Under the pieces are notes generated by a model. That model saw nothing but the letters and a program-made list of their open reading frames with translations. It did no database searches and had not been told where the DNA came from. Below are positions 1-12,114 of a DNA stretch of 64,000 nt, piece by piece (position 1 is the first letter of the stretch; every line of letters starts with the position of its first letter). The stretch comes from Prototheca cutis (taxonomy: Eukaryota > Chlorophyta > Trebouxiophyceae > Chlorellales > Chlorellaceae), in the NCBI GenBank assembly GCA_002897115.2, contig BCIH01000002.1:69689-133688 (forward strand), in the 5' to 3' direction. The translations under genes and the position numbers were made by a program.

Positions 1-39
1 TCCACGGGCACCCCCGACACTTCCCATCCCATGCAGGCG

Positions 40-3000
40 CGCATCCCCGGCCGCGTGATTGCCGTGCCACCGGCGTTTGTGAGCGACGTGCTGGGTTGCC
101 TGGAGGACCTGGCCTGTGCCCCCGTGGCCCTGCCCCGTGCGCTGGAAGAAAGCGTGGCCCAGAGCCTCGAGGCCGTCGCCCTCCCAGCGGAAGCCGGCGA
201 AGCCACAGGTGGGTTGGAATTCTTTCTCGTCGGTTTTGTTAAATGGGCATCTGTCCTATTGCTAGGGCATGCATGCTGTGAAGCGCGCATTGCGCATGCA
301 CGTGTGTGTGTGTGTGCGTGCGTGCGTGCGTGTGCGCGCGCGCGCGTGCGCGCGCGCTCCTAGGAGGGTGCTGCTTCATTCATCCCTGTGTCGGGCTCGC
401 CGCACAGTATCCGTAGCGACTCCATAGGAAGTAAGCCCCGGCCGCAACAACCCTCCAACACGCTCTCTTTAATCGACAATAACAACACTGCAGGCGTGAG
501 CGGCGATGGCCCTGTTTGGGACACCCTGGTGGACTGCCTCCGGGATCAATCGGTTCTGGGCTCGCACATGGGCCGCGGGTGGCTCCTGCGCCTGCTCCTC
601 ACCGCCGCAGAACAAGAGCTGCAGAGGCACGTGGGGTTGTTGGGAGGGGGGGCCAGTTGTCAGTCCCGCCGAAAGCCCACGCATCGCACGGCATCGCTGC
701 GCTGTCTGCGGACGTGCCCCGCCATGTCTCATCCCTCTCCACAAATGCGCCAACTCCTCTTCAGAAAACCCTATATTCCACTCTGCTCTTAAAAAAAAGT
801 GCAGGCACTCGCCGGACGCGCTGCCGGCGCTGCTGCCAGAGGTGACGCCGCACGGCTGTGCGCTGGCTCCCGGGCTCGCCGGGATCAAAGGCCAGGAACG
901 GCTCCGCGACCTGCTGGAGCGGGCGCTGGCCACCTCTGGCGACTCTCGTGCCGCCGACGCCTTTATCCACGCAGTCCAGGTCCGTGCCTGGTGCTGTTGT
1001 ATGGCTGGGGTGCAGCAGGAGGAGGGGGTGTTGGAGAGTTTGGCAGGGGTCATCTGCAGCAGACCTGTTCCCCTCCGCCCTGTACACAGCCCCTCAACCC
1101 CCCTGCCCCACCCCAACCCCAACATCCCCTTGCAGGGCATGCTGGCCCACATCCGGCTCAAGGCCCAGGGCAGTTCCTGGGCTCCAGACAAGCTCGACGA
1201 CCGGCCACGCGACAACGGCAGCGGCGTTGACGTGCGGCCGACATCGGCGCGCTCCGCTGCCTCGGCGGCCGGGCTAGGGATGAGGGGCGGTTCGGTCGAC
1301 GCCCTGGACCGCGATGTGGCAGTGGCGCTCGATGACGAGGGCCTCGAGCGCCGGCACGGCGGGTCGCTGGTGCCCAGTGTCAGCGAGATGGCCAGCAGTC
1401 TTGGCTCGTCATCCCCGGCAGGCGGTGCCGTCGACAGGCTGCCTGGCGGCGGCGGCCTGCCGAGCGGCCTCCCGGCTCCGGGCTCGGTGCGCTCCGAGAG
1501 CTTGGCCTCTCAGTCCCTGGGCAGCGAGCACGCGGCCGCGCTGGCGGGCGGCGAAGCCGGGCTGGGCTGGGCGGGCGTCGACGCCGCGGCCGTCACGCTG
1601 AGCACGCTGTGCGCGGCCGTGGAGTGGCTGCTGCAGGCCCCACAGGAGGAGCGCCGGGGGGCCATGCTTCAGGCTGCGCAGCTTCTCGTCAGCTTCCTGG
1701 TCGCCCCAGATTTTGCTGCAGGTGGCAAGGGTACCAGGTTCAGCGGCCCGGGGATAGGTGATGCCGGCGACGGATCGTTTGCAGTGCTGTCCGGCTCGGG
1801 AGCCCCAGGCACCGCCTCTGCGGGGGGCGGCGCGTCGCCAGCGAAATCGGCGCACCGCCGCGTGACGGGCGGCGGCAGCCTCTGGGCGCTGAGCACGCTG
1901 GGTGAGGAAAACCCGCTGCCGGGGTCCGAAGACGGCGTGCCCGCCCACGACTCACCAGATCTGCACGGCCCGCCCTCGGCCCGTGGAGCCAGCGGTGTGA
2001 GGTCGCTGCCGGCAGTTCCCAGCACTTCCTCGTCATCGGTGCTGCTCAGCCCCAGGTCTGCCAGTGTGCGTTCGGCTGTTGATGCCGGTGGTGACGGTGG
2101 TGCAGCGGCGGCGGGAGGGTTGATGGCGACAACCCCGCTCCCAACAGCGACAACCACAGTGCCTCCACCATCGTCAACCGCAACCCATTCGCGCAACGGC
2201 AGTCGTGTTGCGGCACCCGGCGCTTGGCCCGTGCGGCCTGGGGACCGGCGGCCGCCGGCCCTGCCCGGCAGCACCCCGCCGGCGCCCAGCGCGGCGCGGC
2301 AAGCGCTCAGGGCTGTTGCTGCAGGTCGTCCTGACGAAGCAGCGGCATTACTGGGCCCCGGCGCGCTCAAGGTGCTGGGCGGGGACAGGCAGGCTGAGGC
2401 CGCGGCAGCTGTGGCGGCCGCGGCGGCAGCTGCAGACGCGGATTCGCCGCTGGAGGCATTCCTGGAGGGCCGCGGGGCGGTCCCTGCGCCGCTGCTGCGC
2501 CGCCTGCCCCCGCTGTTCCTAAAGGCCTTGTTCGAGGATCTGCGCCCCGAAGCCCCGCCCGTGGCCTCGTCGGCCGGTGCCGCAGGGTTTGGTGGTCCAG
2601 GCGGTGGAGCCGGCGGAGCTGTGAGCCCAGGCGCAGCCCGTGACGGTGGACGGCCAGCGGCCAACCCAGCCGCTGCAGCCGCCGAGGCCGCGGCCGCGCG
2701 GAATGCGCACCGGGCCGCCGAGCTGTCCTTGGGCTCCAAGGCCGCGGTGCAGGCGGAGCGTACAGCACGAGATGCACGCTGCGCGGTGCTGTTGTTGCTC
2801 GCAGCGCGGTGCGTGCTGGCGCCCGCGGATCTCAACGCCGTGGGCGGACCCGTGTTCTTTGCGGCGCTGCTCGCCGAGAGCGACCCCCGTATCCGGCGCT
2901 GCGCTGCTGCGCTCGTTTTAAGGCACCTTTTTGCCACGCGCCTGGGAGAGTACCGAGCAGCGCTGCGCATGGTCGTCGCGCGCGCTCAGCAAGCCAACGA

Positions 3001-3076
3001 TGGGGCCCTGCTCACCGACGCCTACCGCCAGCTCCGCACCATCCTCGACCTGAGGCTCATCGACCTGGAGCAGTAG
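40..3076 (+). CDS. C-terminal part of a large uncharacterised protein (5' partial)
   Basis: I do not recognise this protein. Base 40 follows a pyrimidine-rich stretch ending in CAG, so the window seems to open at an intron acceptor and the gene starts upstream. Phase-consistent exons are 40-208, 494-635, 805-979 and 1136-3076; the 980-1135 intron is exactly 156 bp and GT-AG. The middle of the last exon is low-complexity Ser/Gly/Ala/Pro, and the last ~120 residues are a helical, HEAT/ARM-like segment (DPRIRRCAAALVLRHLF) ending at a TAG at 3074. The helical leucine-rich N-terminal part (LRDLLERALA) and ordered C-terminus suggest a scaffold or regulatory protein, which is inference only. It converges on mL46. 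Confidence 0.6.
297..357. repeat. Alternating GT/GC dinucleotide tract in an intron
   Basis: About 60 bp of almost pure alternating purine-pyrimidine sequence (GT, GC and CGTG steps) lies inside the first intron (209-493) of the opening gene. It is a simple-sequence repeat of the kind known to adopt Z-DNA. Confidence 0.85.
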
Positions 3077-3490
3077 ATAAAACTTGCCGGTCGTCGGCGG
3101 TCGCTGTGTGTTGGTTGGTCTACATTTTGGTGGCATCGCTGTTGGTGACGTGTGTGGTTTCGTCTGCTGGCTTGTCTCCTTGGTGCCAGTTGCATTGTTT
3201 CCCCGCGGCAAGGAATAATGCCCATCTCTTCATCTTGCTTGTGCATAGGCATCGTCCTCGTCTGCAAGGTTATTCCCTCGAAATTTCCGCCTGGTCTCAC
3301 ACCCAGACTGTTCATGCTCTGCGTAGGACACCCCAACAGCTGCAGCCCAGCATCAGGTTTTAAACGCTGAGCATCCTGCCGGGGGGCCCCAAGGTCGTCG
3401 TATCGTGACAGTATCATCAACTGGTGGGCCCACCCACAGCCGAGCCTGGTCATGACAAGTGGGTAGGAAAAAACAAAAAATGGGCCAGTT
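3077..3490. other. Convergent 3' gap
   Basis: 414 bp between the stop codons of the unknown + gene and mL46 on the minus strand. No coding or RNA gene is seen; it should hold both 3' UTRs. Confidence 0.6.
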
Positions 3491-4935
3491 TCACAGGGCC
3501 TTGCGCAGGACGGCATCAAGCTCGGGGCTGTCGGCCAGCAACTCCTTGAGCTCGGTCTTGGTCGCCCAGCGCATGTCAGAGTAGGGCCCGTCGGGGACGA
3601 GCCGGGGTGCCCCCTTGATCAGCTGGCACCGATGCAAAAAGTCCAGGCGGTCCGAGTGCTCCACGTGCGCGCAGGGCGCGTTGCCGATGAAAAATGGCTG
3701 CAGCGAGTCCTTGGCCACGGCACCACCCAGTGCCCGCTCCGCGCTGCCCCGGATAGTCTCGCCCTGGGGGGGTTGGGTGGAAACGAGGTTGGAGGTGCGC
3801 TAGCTCGCTTGGGCTTAGAAAGGCAAGGCAAGGGAAATATGACAGCAAGACAGACATTATAAAACATACACACAAAGCGGAGCATTCAAAACCAAAAATG
3901 CAAATGCCTCTTCTGGCTGCTCAGATGGGGAAGGGTAAACGTTCTCCCCATGCACGACCCTTGGGGCCGTGTCGGATTGAACAGCAATTGATAATTAGGG
4001 GATCATCACCGCGGCCAGTGGGGCATTGACACAAGGTCATTTGGTGCTCTTAAGTTTTGGCAGTCCAGAGAGTGTATCCCATTCTCGCTGAGGATGCCAA
4101 CTACGAACCCCCCCCCTTCATACACACATAAAAAGCGCTCACCTCCACGTTTTCGACAGTGGGAAACTCCCACCCTGCACTGACACCTTTCCGCCGGACC
4201 AGCATGAACAGGCGGTCTTTGAGTCTCCGGTTCAGGCTCCGGACATCGCCTGACTTGTCGGCCTCGGTGACAACTGACGCCGGCTCCCACCTGTTGCTGG
4301 CTGCAATCTCCGCATCTGTCTCCTCCGTGACGCGCTCCTCGATCATGTCGTTGGGGTACTGCTTGCAGTAGGGCAGGTTCCATTGGTACTGCCAGACCAT
4401 GTGCTCCATCTCCCATTTTTTCAGCGCTGGTGCCACAACCTAAGTATGGGGATGACGACGACGACGACGATGACGTGGTCATAGCGAATTGTGGCGCGTG
4501 CTTGCCGGCGCTTGGGTTTTCCATTTCCCAGGATCAATTTCGCAGAAGATCAACACAAAATTTCCATGCCAGAGAAGGCATGAGAAGGTTCATCATCTGC
4601 CATGTCCAGATACCATTCCCACTACCCCACACACCGGCAGGCGCTCCAGGATGCATGCCGCGAAGACCTTCTTGGACCCAGAGGGTACCTGTGGCAGGGG
4701 ATCGCCCGTTTCCGTTTGCTCCTGACAGACAGTGTTCAGGCATGGCACGCGTTTTGCCAGCAACAATGTCAGGCACGCCCTGCTCGGACTAACACGCACT
4801 CACCGACGCAGCGCTGGTGGAGGCCGTGCCCCCCAGGGAGGCTGTCTGCCGGGACAGCCACGCCGTGCAAGCTGAAGCCCCCTGTCCCGCCTGTGTTGTT
4901 GATGCTACCGTCCTCCGCAGAATTGCGGACGCCAT
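3491..4935 (-). CDS. MRPL46: Mitochondrial large-subunit ribosomal protein mL46
   Basis: Structural protein of the mitochondrial 54S/39S ribosomal subunit with a Nudix-like fold. Four exons read 4935-4804, 4688-4635, 4439-4143 and 3763-3491, all phase 0, giving 251 residues. Exon 1 encodes a typical mitochondrial presequence (MASAILRRTVAST). Exon 2 carries the mL46 hallmark start KKVFAACILERLP, exon 3 has DVRSLNRRLKDRLFMLVRR, and exon 4 carries GETIRGSAERAL and FFIGNAPCAH, matching the human protein order. A GAC-repeat lies in the third intron near 4446-4471. The gene is head-to-head with SEC13 (486 bp between the ATGs). Identification is firm; the short exon 2 is supported by the family alignment. 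Confidence 0.92.
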
Positions 4936-5421
4936 CGCGCCGCTTAGGCCCGGTGGATAAGCCCTGGCTACCTTGGTGATGGCTGCGGCAGGGGCACTGC
5001 GGCTCCAGGATTCCGACCGTCAACCGACTCGCACTGCGCGCAATTGTATCTAACTATAAATAATGCGTGCAGAGTAAACGGGGTTCCTGGCTGGCAGGGC
5101 CATGTCTTCTCTGTTGTGCATACGGAGAGTCGCCACACCCACCGAGGGCGCGGCAATGACTCACTCGAGGTCGACTAGCGCGATTGGATGGATTCCCGAT
5201 CTGGACGACGGGTCTCCCCGGGAACAGCTCGGGGAACACTGTCCTGCTCCATGGAGCAGGACCTGTGTCGATCCTCCGACGCATCGTATTAAAGTCTATA
5301 AGATCTGTATCTAGCGCGATTTGATCGTTGACGGTGCCTCCTGCACGGCCAGCTGCTCGGTGGCGTGTGGCCGTGCCATCTTTCACGGTGCTCCCCGCGA
5401 TCCAGGGGCAGGGCGCCCCCC
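4936..5421. promoter_or_regulatory. Head-to-head intergenic region mL46/SEC13
   Basis: 486 bp separate the two ATG codons that face away from each other, so it must contain both promoters and 5' UTRs. I see no convincing TATA box. Confidence 0.5.
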
Positions 5422-6562
5422 ATGGCGGCCTCCGTCATAACACAGTTTGAGAGCGGTCACGCCGACGCGATACATGATGCAGGTTCGGGCATCTCATGGG
5501 TGGGTGAACGTTGTTGTTGTTTTGTGCGTGTGGGTTGAGGGGGGGGGGGGGCTTGGACCGGTCATGGCTCATCGGAGGGCTCAGCGGGCTGCTCCCCCCC
5601 GCGTGGGACATGGAAGATGCCCCTCATCGGCGTCCTTGGCCAGCTATGCATGGCGTCTTGCCTCTTTTGCTAGCCGTGGGCCGGCTGATGATTCCCCCAA
5701 CCACACCACCCACTCCACCATGCCAGCGCTGGATTACTATGGCAAGCGGCTGGCCACGTGCTCCAGCGACCGGTGCATCAAGGTCTTTGAGCTGGAAGGC
5801 GAGGCCGTGACGCACCTGGCAGACCTGCACGGGCACGAGGGCCCCGTCTGGGGCGTGGCCTGGTCCCACCCTTCCTACGGCAGTCTCCTGGCATCGGCGG
5901 GCTACGACGGCACTGTGGCCGTCTGGCGTGAGGTGAGCCCCGGTTCCTGGCAGCGCGTGCATGCCAGCGCCTCGCACGCGGGCTCTGTGAACGCGGTGGC
6001 CTGGGCCCCGCCTTCGGTGGGCGCGCTGCTGGCTGCCGCCAGCTCCGACGGGGCGCTGAGTGTCCACACTCTGGATGAGGCCGGGGGCTGGGTGGAGACG
6101 CGGGTGGAGGACGCGCACCTCCCGGGGGCCACGGCCGTGTCCTGGGCCCCAGACGGCCGGCGATTTGCGTCGGTGGGCGCCGATGGGGCCCTGCGCATCT
6201 GGCGTGCCGCCGAGATGCGGACCGCCGCTGCGCCTTGGGTCGCCGACGGGCCGGCGCTTACCGCGCATGCCGGGTGGGCGCGCGACGTCGCGTGGGCGCC
6301 TGGCGGCGGTGGATCTATTGCAGGGGCCACAGTGGCAACCGCGGGCCAGGACGGGCGCGTGCTCGTGTGGTCGGAGCTGGCGCCGGGACGGTGGGAGAGC
6401 GCGTTGCTCCACGATTTCGGGTCCCGGCCAGTCTGGCGGCTCAGCTGGGCCGTGTCGGGCGCCGTGCTGGCCGTCACCGAGGGGTCGGGCGCAGTCAGTC
6501 TCTGGAAGGAGGCTGCCGAAGGAGCCTGGGAACAGCTGGTCCAGGGCGAAACTGATGGGTGA
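5422..6562 (+). CDS. SEC13: SEC13 WD-repeat protein (COPII coat, nuclear pore)
   Basis: Beta-propeller subunit of the COPII outer coat (with SEC31) and of the Y-complex of the nuclear pore. Exon 1 (5422-5482) encodes MAASVITQFESGHADAIHDA, and joining to exon 2 (5727-6562) across a GT-AG intron gives the conserved DAALDYYGKRLATCSSD. The product is 298 residues, the usual size. WD-like repeats are visible, such as HEGPVWGVAWSHPSYGSLLA, ASYDGTVAVW-type blades and ATAGQDGRVLVW. The intron contains a G12 run near 5540. The start is fixed by the conserved N-terminus. Divergent to mL46. Confidence 0.96.
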
Positions 6563-7479
6563 TGATGATGTCAAAAAGAAAGGGGGAACGGGGTTCGTGT
6601 TTGGGACCCCCCCCCCGGATGGGCGTCCGTACTGGCCATCGGCCCATCCATGCTTGCCGCTTGAGTCCTGGTTCATGCTACCCATGGTATTCAGACTCCA
6701 CCAGAATACCGGTGTTGTCATGTCGGTTACATGGTCTCTGAGGAAAAAGGGAAGGCATTGCATTCACTGAAGGAATACTACCGGGACGGGCTTGCAGCAC
6801 GCCGGCGTGCGGCAGCCATTTTGTCGATGAGTCAGTCGGTCGAATGGAATTGGTCATGGCAAGCTGTTGGGCAAGGCAAGGCATTGTGAGGGAAGCCAGT
6901 GGCTGCCGCAATTGCAGGCGGGCCACGGCAGGGAAGGGCACGCCTCGTCTTGGAACGTCCGCGCACGACAAAACGGCAAATAAAAAAAGGGATGCTGTGG
7001 CGACTTGCATGGGGCGGTTGGTGGTCAGGCAAAGCATCGTGGCACCAGGGGCCATTGTTCTCGTCATGCCAGTGCCCCACATGATGCGTGTGTAGTGTGG
7101 TGTAAATGGCATTTTGCAGTCGGGTGTCCCTGCGGAAACAGGGGTTAATGTCCGAGCGCCTGGGGCCAGTTGTCTCTGTCTGTCGTGCACATGGTGTGGA
7201 TGGGTTTCAGGGCTGTGGGGGATGGCACAGGCCGAATCAGTGCTGCTTCTGGCTCCGGTTCAGGGGCTTTCGTGGCCATGCGACGGTGGGGGCTCGGCGT
7301 GGCGAGCCGCTTGGGCACCTGCGGTGGGGATGATCGCGCGTGTGTGTGTTTGAGGGCGGCCGGACGCGGCTTTGATCGCGTGGCCTGTCGTACTACTACC
7401 CCACCGCACAGATGTCCCTTCCCTCAAACCGCCCGATCTGTGCTGTCGCAACCAGCCAACGTGAATGAAAACCCCTGTA
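6563..7479. other. Convergent intergenic region without a gene
   Basis: 917 bp between the SEC13 stop and the stop of the minus-strand p25-alpha gene. Short frames here have no coding character or recognisable motif; I see only presumed 3' UTR sequence. Confidence 0.5.
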
Positions 7480-9640
7480 TCAGCACATTCCCCGGCAAAT
7501 TCTCATCCGCCACGCACCGGTGTAGAGGTGCTTGTCGTCATGCCACTTGACAGACTCGGGTGTCGTCGTCTGGTTGAGCGAGGGGCCGGCACAGGCAGCC
7601 ACCGCGGCGCGGACCTCCGCCTCTGTGAATATTTACTCATGTGCAGCTTGTTGGTTCCAGGGCACTGGAAGAAGAAACACTGATGCCCTTGCAACAGTGT
7701 TCCCAGCCCCAGTTGCAGGTCATGTCATCCATGAGAAGAAGAGAGTCCAACTCCTCGACGTACCGCTCACGCCCTTGGTCTTTGCAATGTGGTCAAGAGC
7801 CTGAAGGAATTCCCGGAAGCCGATGCGGTTCGTGCCCTGGGGAGAGGTGGGCTTGCTGATTGGGCTGGATTCCTTGGTCGGAAAGGATGGAAAGAAGGAA
7901 ACGCGCTCAGAAGACGCCCAGCTCACCCGGCGGGTCCAGCGTGGTGATGACAAGATTCAGATCCGCACAGACACCCGCTGCTGTCCAAAGACAAAATACT
8001 CCCACCCATCCTTTAACTAATACCTGGCGTTTGGCGGATGAAAAGGCAAGCTCTACGGCCGTGGTGCCCCGGGCGCTGGAGATGAGCCCCGCATCACGGC
8101 ACAGCTTGACAAAGCGGGAAACATCCAAAGTCGGTGCCGGCGGTCCACGGGGGCTGGGCAGGGCCGGGGAGGATGGAGCGGCCTTGCGGGTGCCAAAGGC
8201 CGCAAAACTGGAGAACACGGACCGCAGCTGTGCCGTCTGGCTGCCACCCTGCCTGCCACCTGACGTGTCGGCGGCTGCGCCCCGGGGCGTCAAGCGGGCT
8301 GGAGGCGTGTCTGGCGAGGGAGCCGACACCCCAGACCCCACGCTGCTGGTCTCTGCAGAGAGGCAAGGCCAGCCGGGGTCGAGGTCCCACGCGTGGGTTG
8401 TACAAATGCACATACAATGAGCACCGCTGTTCCAGAAGGGCTCCTCCCCAAGTTCATTCATGCAGCACGCACCGCCGTGGGCATTGCAGAGCAACTGGAT
8501 GACTTCTTGGACCGGCTGACCCTGCTTATTCCCCACAATCTCCAGCGCGTTCACAAACTGCGCGTGGATGACGCCGAGGGGAGGGAACCCTCAAGGTGAT
8601 ATCTGCAGTCTTATTGTTTCACATGGCATCACATTTAAAAAAAATGACCGCCTGCTTCATACCCATTTTCGACCATCAGAACAGCCCCCTCACCTCGTTA
8701 AAAGTCATCACTCGCTCGCCCTTGCTCTTGGCCTTGGCAAAAATGATGTCCAGCTCCGTCACCTCGGCCTCTGCCAGCCCGGGACTGGTCCTCACCAGCT
8801 TGACAAACTCGCTGTTGCTGATGCCCTGCGTGTAGCAGTGGGAGGGGTTTGTGTGTCGATGCAGTGACGTCGTCCAGTTGCAGTGCCGTTTCAGAACTCA
8901 TCTCACGATCACCTCCGCTGCCCGAGCCGCCACCCTCCAATTAATGTGTACCTTTTTGCGGTCGCCGCATGCCGCGGTGGCGAATACTTCTCTCAGCGAC
9001 TTCATCAGCACTGGCAAACTCTGTGTCAGCGTCGCTGCGAGCGAGGGCGCCGTCAGCTGCAGAAGGGGTGGGGGAGGGTTGAAGATGCATGTCTTCTGAA
9101 CGTGAGAGTTTCAACCGGCCATATCGCACTGGGATATCATCGACGCCACTACGCCATGCTTCCTCCCGGCTTCCGAGTCGGCTTTCTGCAGCCTTGCCAT
9201 CCAGAGACATCCCGCTCCATGTTGAGTACCCACATACCAAGATAGATACCTTGGAGTAGAGTCCGGAAAACTCTTCAAAGGACAGCTTGCTGTCCTTGTC
9301 ATGGTCTGAAGAGATGAAATGCTCCAGGATCACCGCGTCCCTTGGTTTGTCGGCGGTGGCTTTCTGCAGGAGGGAGGGCAAAGGTATGACCCCGCTAGAT
9401 TCATGGCCCACGCCGGCAAAACAGAAGGGGACGACACGCCGCCGTGATCCCGAGATCGGGGCCACATAGGCCATGCACCATGCAGATCTAAACCCCCTTA
9501 CATGCACGTACCACGAGGTCAAAGTCTTGGAGGAACCGGCGAACCTCCTCGATGGAGAGGGCGCCCTCCCGGGACCTGTCGTACTTGGAGAATGCGCTGT
9601 GCAAACTCTCCAGGCTCAACGCTGGACCCGCCCGCGTCAT
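7480..9640 (-). CDS. EF-hand protein with two p25-alpha (TPPP) domains
   Basis: Eight exons (9640-9512, 9363-9250, 9056-8952, 8825-8694, 8557-8473, 8352-8024, 7836-7771, 7620-7480) keep phase throughout and give 366 residues. Residues ~10-80 hold two EF-hand-like units (FSKYDRSREGALSIEEV and SSDHDKDSKLSFEEF). The first p25-alpha copy follows (SLREVFATAACGD, SNSEFVKLVR, IIFAKAKSKGERVMTFNEF). A Pro/Ser/Thr linker then leads to the second copy (LRSVFSSFAAFG, SRFVKLCRDAGLI, GTNRIGFREFLQAL). The C-terminus has the WHDDKHLYTG signature of the family. TPPP/p25-alpha proteins bind tubulin and are mostly linked to cilia. EF1 has Ser/Arg-rich loop positions and may not bind calcium well. The last acceptor (7621) was chosen because it restores the HDDK motif. 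Confidence 0.9.
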
Positions 9641-10039
9641 GATACTCGGTTTGTATTGTCACACGAAACTTGTCAGGAAGTCCAGATGGGTGTAGACCTG
9701 TACGTACGTGCCCAGAGCCGGGGCGTGCCCCCACCCGGCCGAGCTGCGGGTCAACCGGTTACCGGTCGGTGTCTGTCCGGGCGAGATCGCCGTCGTCAAA
9801 GCCAAACTCTTCGCACCTGGCAATGCTCTGCACATAATGCATGCTAAAATGAGTTGGCATGCCTGGGACCCCTCGCGCGCGGGGGTTGCCGCCAGATCGC
9901 ACCGGCCGTTGATCCGGCCCATGCTCGGCGTGGGACACATGTGCATGAGGGAACCCCCCGAGTCGCGCCCACATTTCAAAAGCACCTCCGGTCCCAGAGC
10001 GCCAAAAGTAGATTTTCCATAGGAGTTCAAATGCTCCTT
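9641..10039. other. Tandem intergenic region
   Basis: 399 bp between two minus-strand genes; it should carry the promoter of the p25-alpha gene and the 3' UTR of the DUF2807-like gene. Nothing else is seen. Confidence 0.45.
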
Positions 10040-12114
10040 TTAAAAATTCATCGTCGTCTCCTCCAGCGATGCGTTGCAGGCCAGCAGACCCACTTGCGCG
10101 GCCTGCGAAGGCAGGGGCTGGGGCTGCTGTCCCGCGGGCCTCCTACACGATCCACACCGGCATGCCTTACATAGCGTCCGCAACCCTGTCCAGCGCATTC
10201 ACACACATGATACCATGAAATACAGCCAACAGGAGCACCGGATCCTGAGCAGCATAGCCGGCCACCGGGCCGCATGCAGTGTGTGCTATGGGTGTCACCA
10301 TTACCTGAGCATCTGAGAATGCTGGGTTTGCAGCCGCCATGCCTGGCCCTGGAGCCCCTTGCCCCGGTGCAGACACGGTCTGCCCGGTAGTGACGCCATT
10401 GTTGGTGGTTGAGGTGGAGGTTTGGCCCGGACCAGCGACAGCAGTCGCTCCCATGCTGCCTGCATGACCGATGGTGGGAGGTGCCGGAGATTGCCTGGGG
10501 GCCCAGCACCCCCTTGTGCCGTCCTCATGAGAATCCACCCGCCACTCAACACACCTGTGCCCGACGTGGGCGATGTGGTGGATGTGGGTGCAGGCACATC
10601 CACTGAGTCAGACTCGATGGCACCCCCGGGCGGCAGGACAGGCGCCGGCGCGGGTGGCTCTGGCACCGGGGGCTCGCCAGAGGGAGCCTCCGGGGCTGCG
10701 TCGATGCCGGCTGCGGGGCATTGCTTGCAAGGCAACAGTCGGATACAGATCTGTGCTTCTGCTTGGCCCAGTTGATTTGCGTCCTCCCAACACTGTCATG
10801 CAGCATGCATCTACTACCGCGGCTACCACATGCATGCATGCACCGACCCCGCTAGGCTCACCGGTCACGGCATCAAAGGGTGTGGTGGTTGCCATTCCGC
10901 AGGACCAGGCCGGCACCTCGGCCGGGGGGGTGAGCTGCGGCACACGCTGGCACGCCTGTATGATCGCGTTGTCCGTCGGAATCACGCAGTTGCCCTGGGT
11001 GTACGCCACTGTGTTCAACCTGTGGGAGCGTGGCGGTGGAATGGGTGAGGGTGGAGGATGTAAAGGAATCCATGGAAGGAAAGACAGCGGCCGACTCCTT
11101 GCCGGGCCCCCCTTAAACCCCCCTTCTCCCCCCCCCCAACGACGACCCATCTACCAACCATTTGGCGGTGCCGTTGATGATGGTGCTGGGTGTGGCGGGG
11201 GCGATAGACGCCGTGGCTTGGCCGCTCAGACTCAGCAGTGCTGTCGTGTTGACACCATCGATGTAGAGTGAGCCGCCATAGGCCATCACTGCTGTGACGT
11301 TTTGGAAGCTCCCTGTCAGCATGACGTCCCCAACTCTGCAATATTGGTGATGGTGCTGTGTGGGGCCCGCTCTTAGAGCCTGGGATGGTGGCTATGGTGG
11401 CGTGCACAAGCTCTGTCCACGCAACACGCACCCAAGGTTGACGACGTTGACTTGCGTCACGTTGCTGTTGACCAACCGAAGCTCGCCCAGGTTGAAGCCG
11501 GAGAGGAGGTCGATCGTCGGCACATTGAAGCCGGGGCCGATGACAACAAACGGACCTGAGTCAAAGAAAGGGGCCCCCACCGCACATTGACATGGGTTGT
11601 CATAGATCATACTCATGGCGTCTGAAGCACAGCCGTGCGGCCAAAAGCCCGGGCTCATTCGGGGCTTCTGGCAGCCCCTAGCCTATTGCCACCAGTGGAC
11701 GGGGCGACAGGACCCCCAACGCAATTCCCGACAGGGACCCTCCTTGCCTCTTCCGTAGTTGCGGACGCCTAGCAGCGCGTCAGATGGAAGTAGGAGCGTA
11801 ATCTCGACTGCCAGTGTGGTTTGGATGGGCCCGGTAAGGTCGACATCCAGCACGCCGTTGTTGATGGGCGTAGCGACCTGTTCGATTACGCCAGGCTCGG
11901 CAGTGAGTACGACAGCGTACTCGCCGGGATCGCCGGGCTGGATGAGGATGCTCAGTGGAGCGAAGACCCGAACCTGGCTAAAGGGTTCCAGGATCACTGT
12001 CTGCGTCACTGCGCCCTCGCTCTCGACGCTGGGTGGCCCCGGCCCCTGGCATCTCACACTCGACACGAGCAGGCACAGTCCTGCCACAACAACCAGTGCG
12101 GAACCGCTTCCCAT
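10040..12114 (-). CDS. Secreted protein with a DUF2807-like (GIN) beta-helix domain
   Basis: Seven exons (12114-11739, 11555-11432, 11335-11159, 11019-10862, 10710-10555, 10459-10305, 10102-10040) join in phase to 402 residues. The first ~22 residues are a signal peptide (MGSGSALVVVAGLCLLVSSV). Residues ~30-230 look like the putative auto-transporter adhesin/head-GIN domain: VRVFAPLSILIQPGDPGEY, GVLDVDLTGP, then repeated short beta strands (LRLVNSNVTQVNVVN, GDVMLTGSF). A Cys-containing block (GNCVIPTD, ACQRVP) follows, then a Pro/Thr/Ser-rich tail. If the last intron is retained, the tail instead ends in a hydrophobic stretch (DPVLLLAVFHGIMC) that could be a GPI signal; which form is real is unclear. 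No enzymatic function can be inferred. Confidence 0.78.

Noticed and set aside
1669..2970. 433-codon frame antisense to the opening gene
   Set aside because: Shadow of the GC-rich coding strand; no domain, Ala/Ser/Arg composition of an antisense frame.
5624..6763. 379-codon minus frame over SEC13
   Set aside because: Antisense shadow of SEC13 WD repeats.
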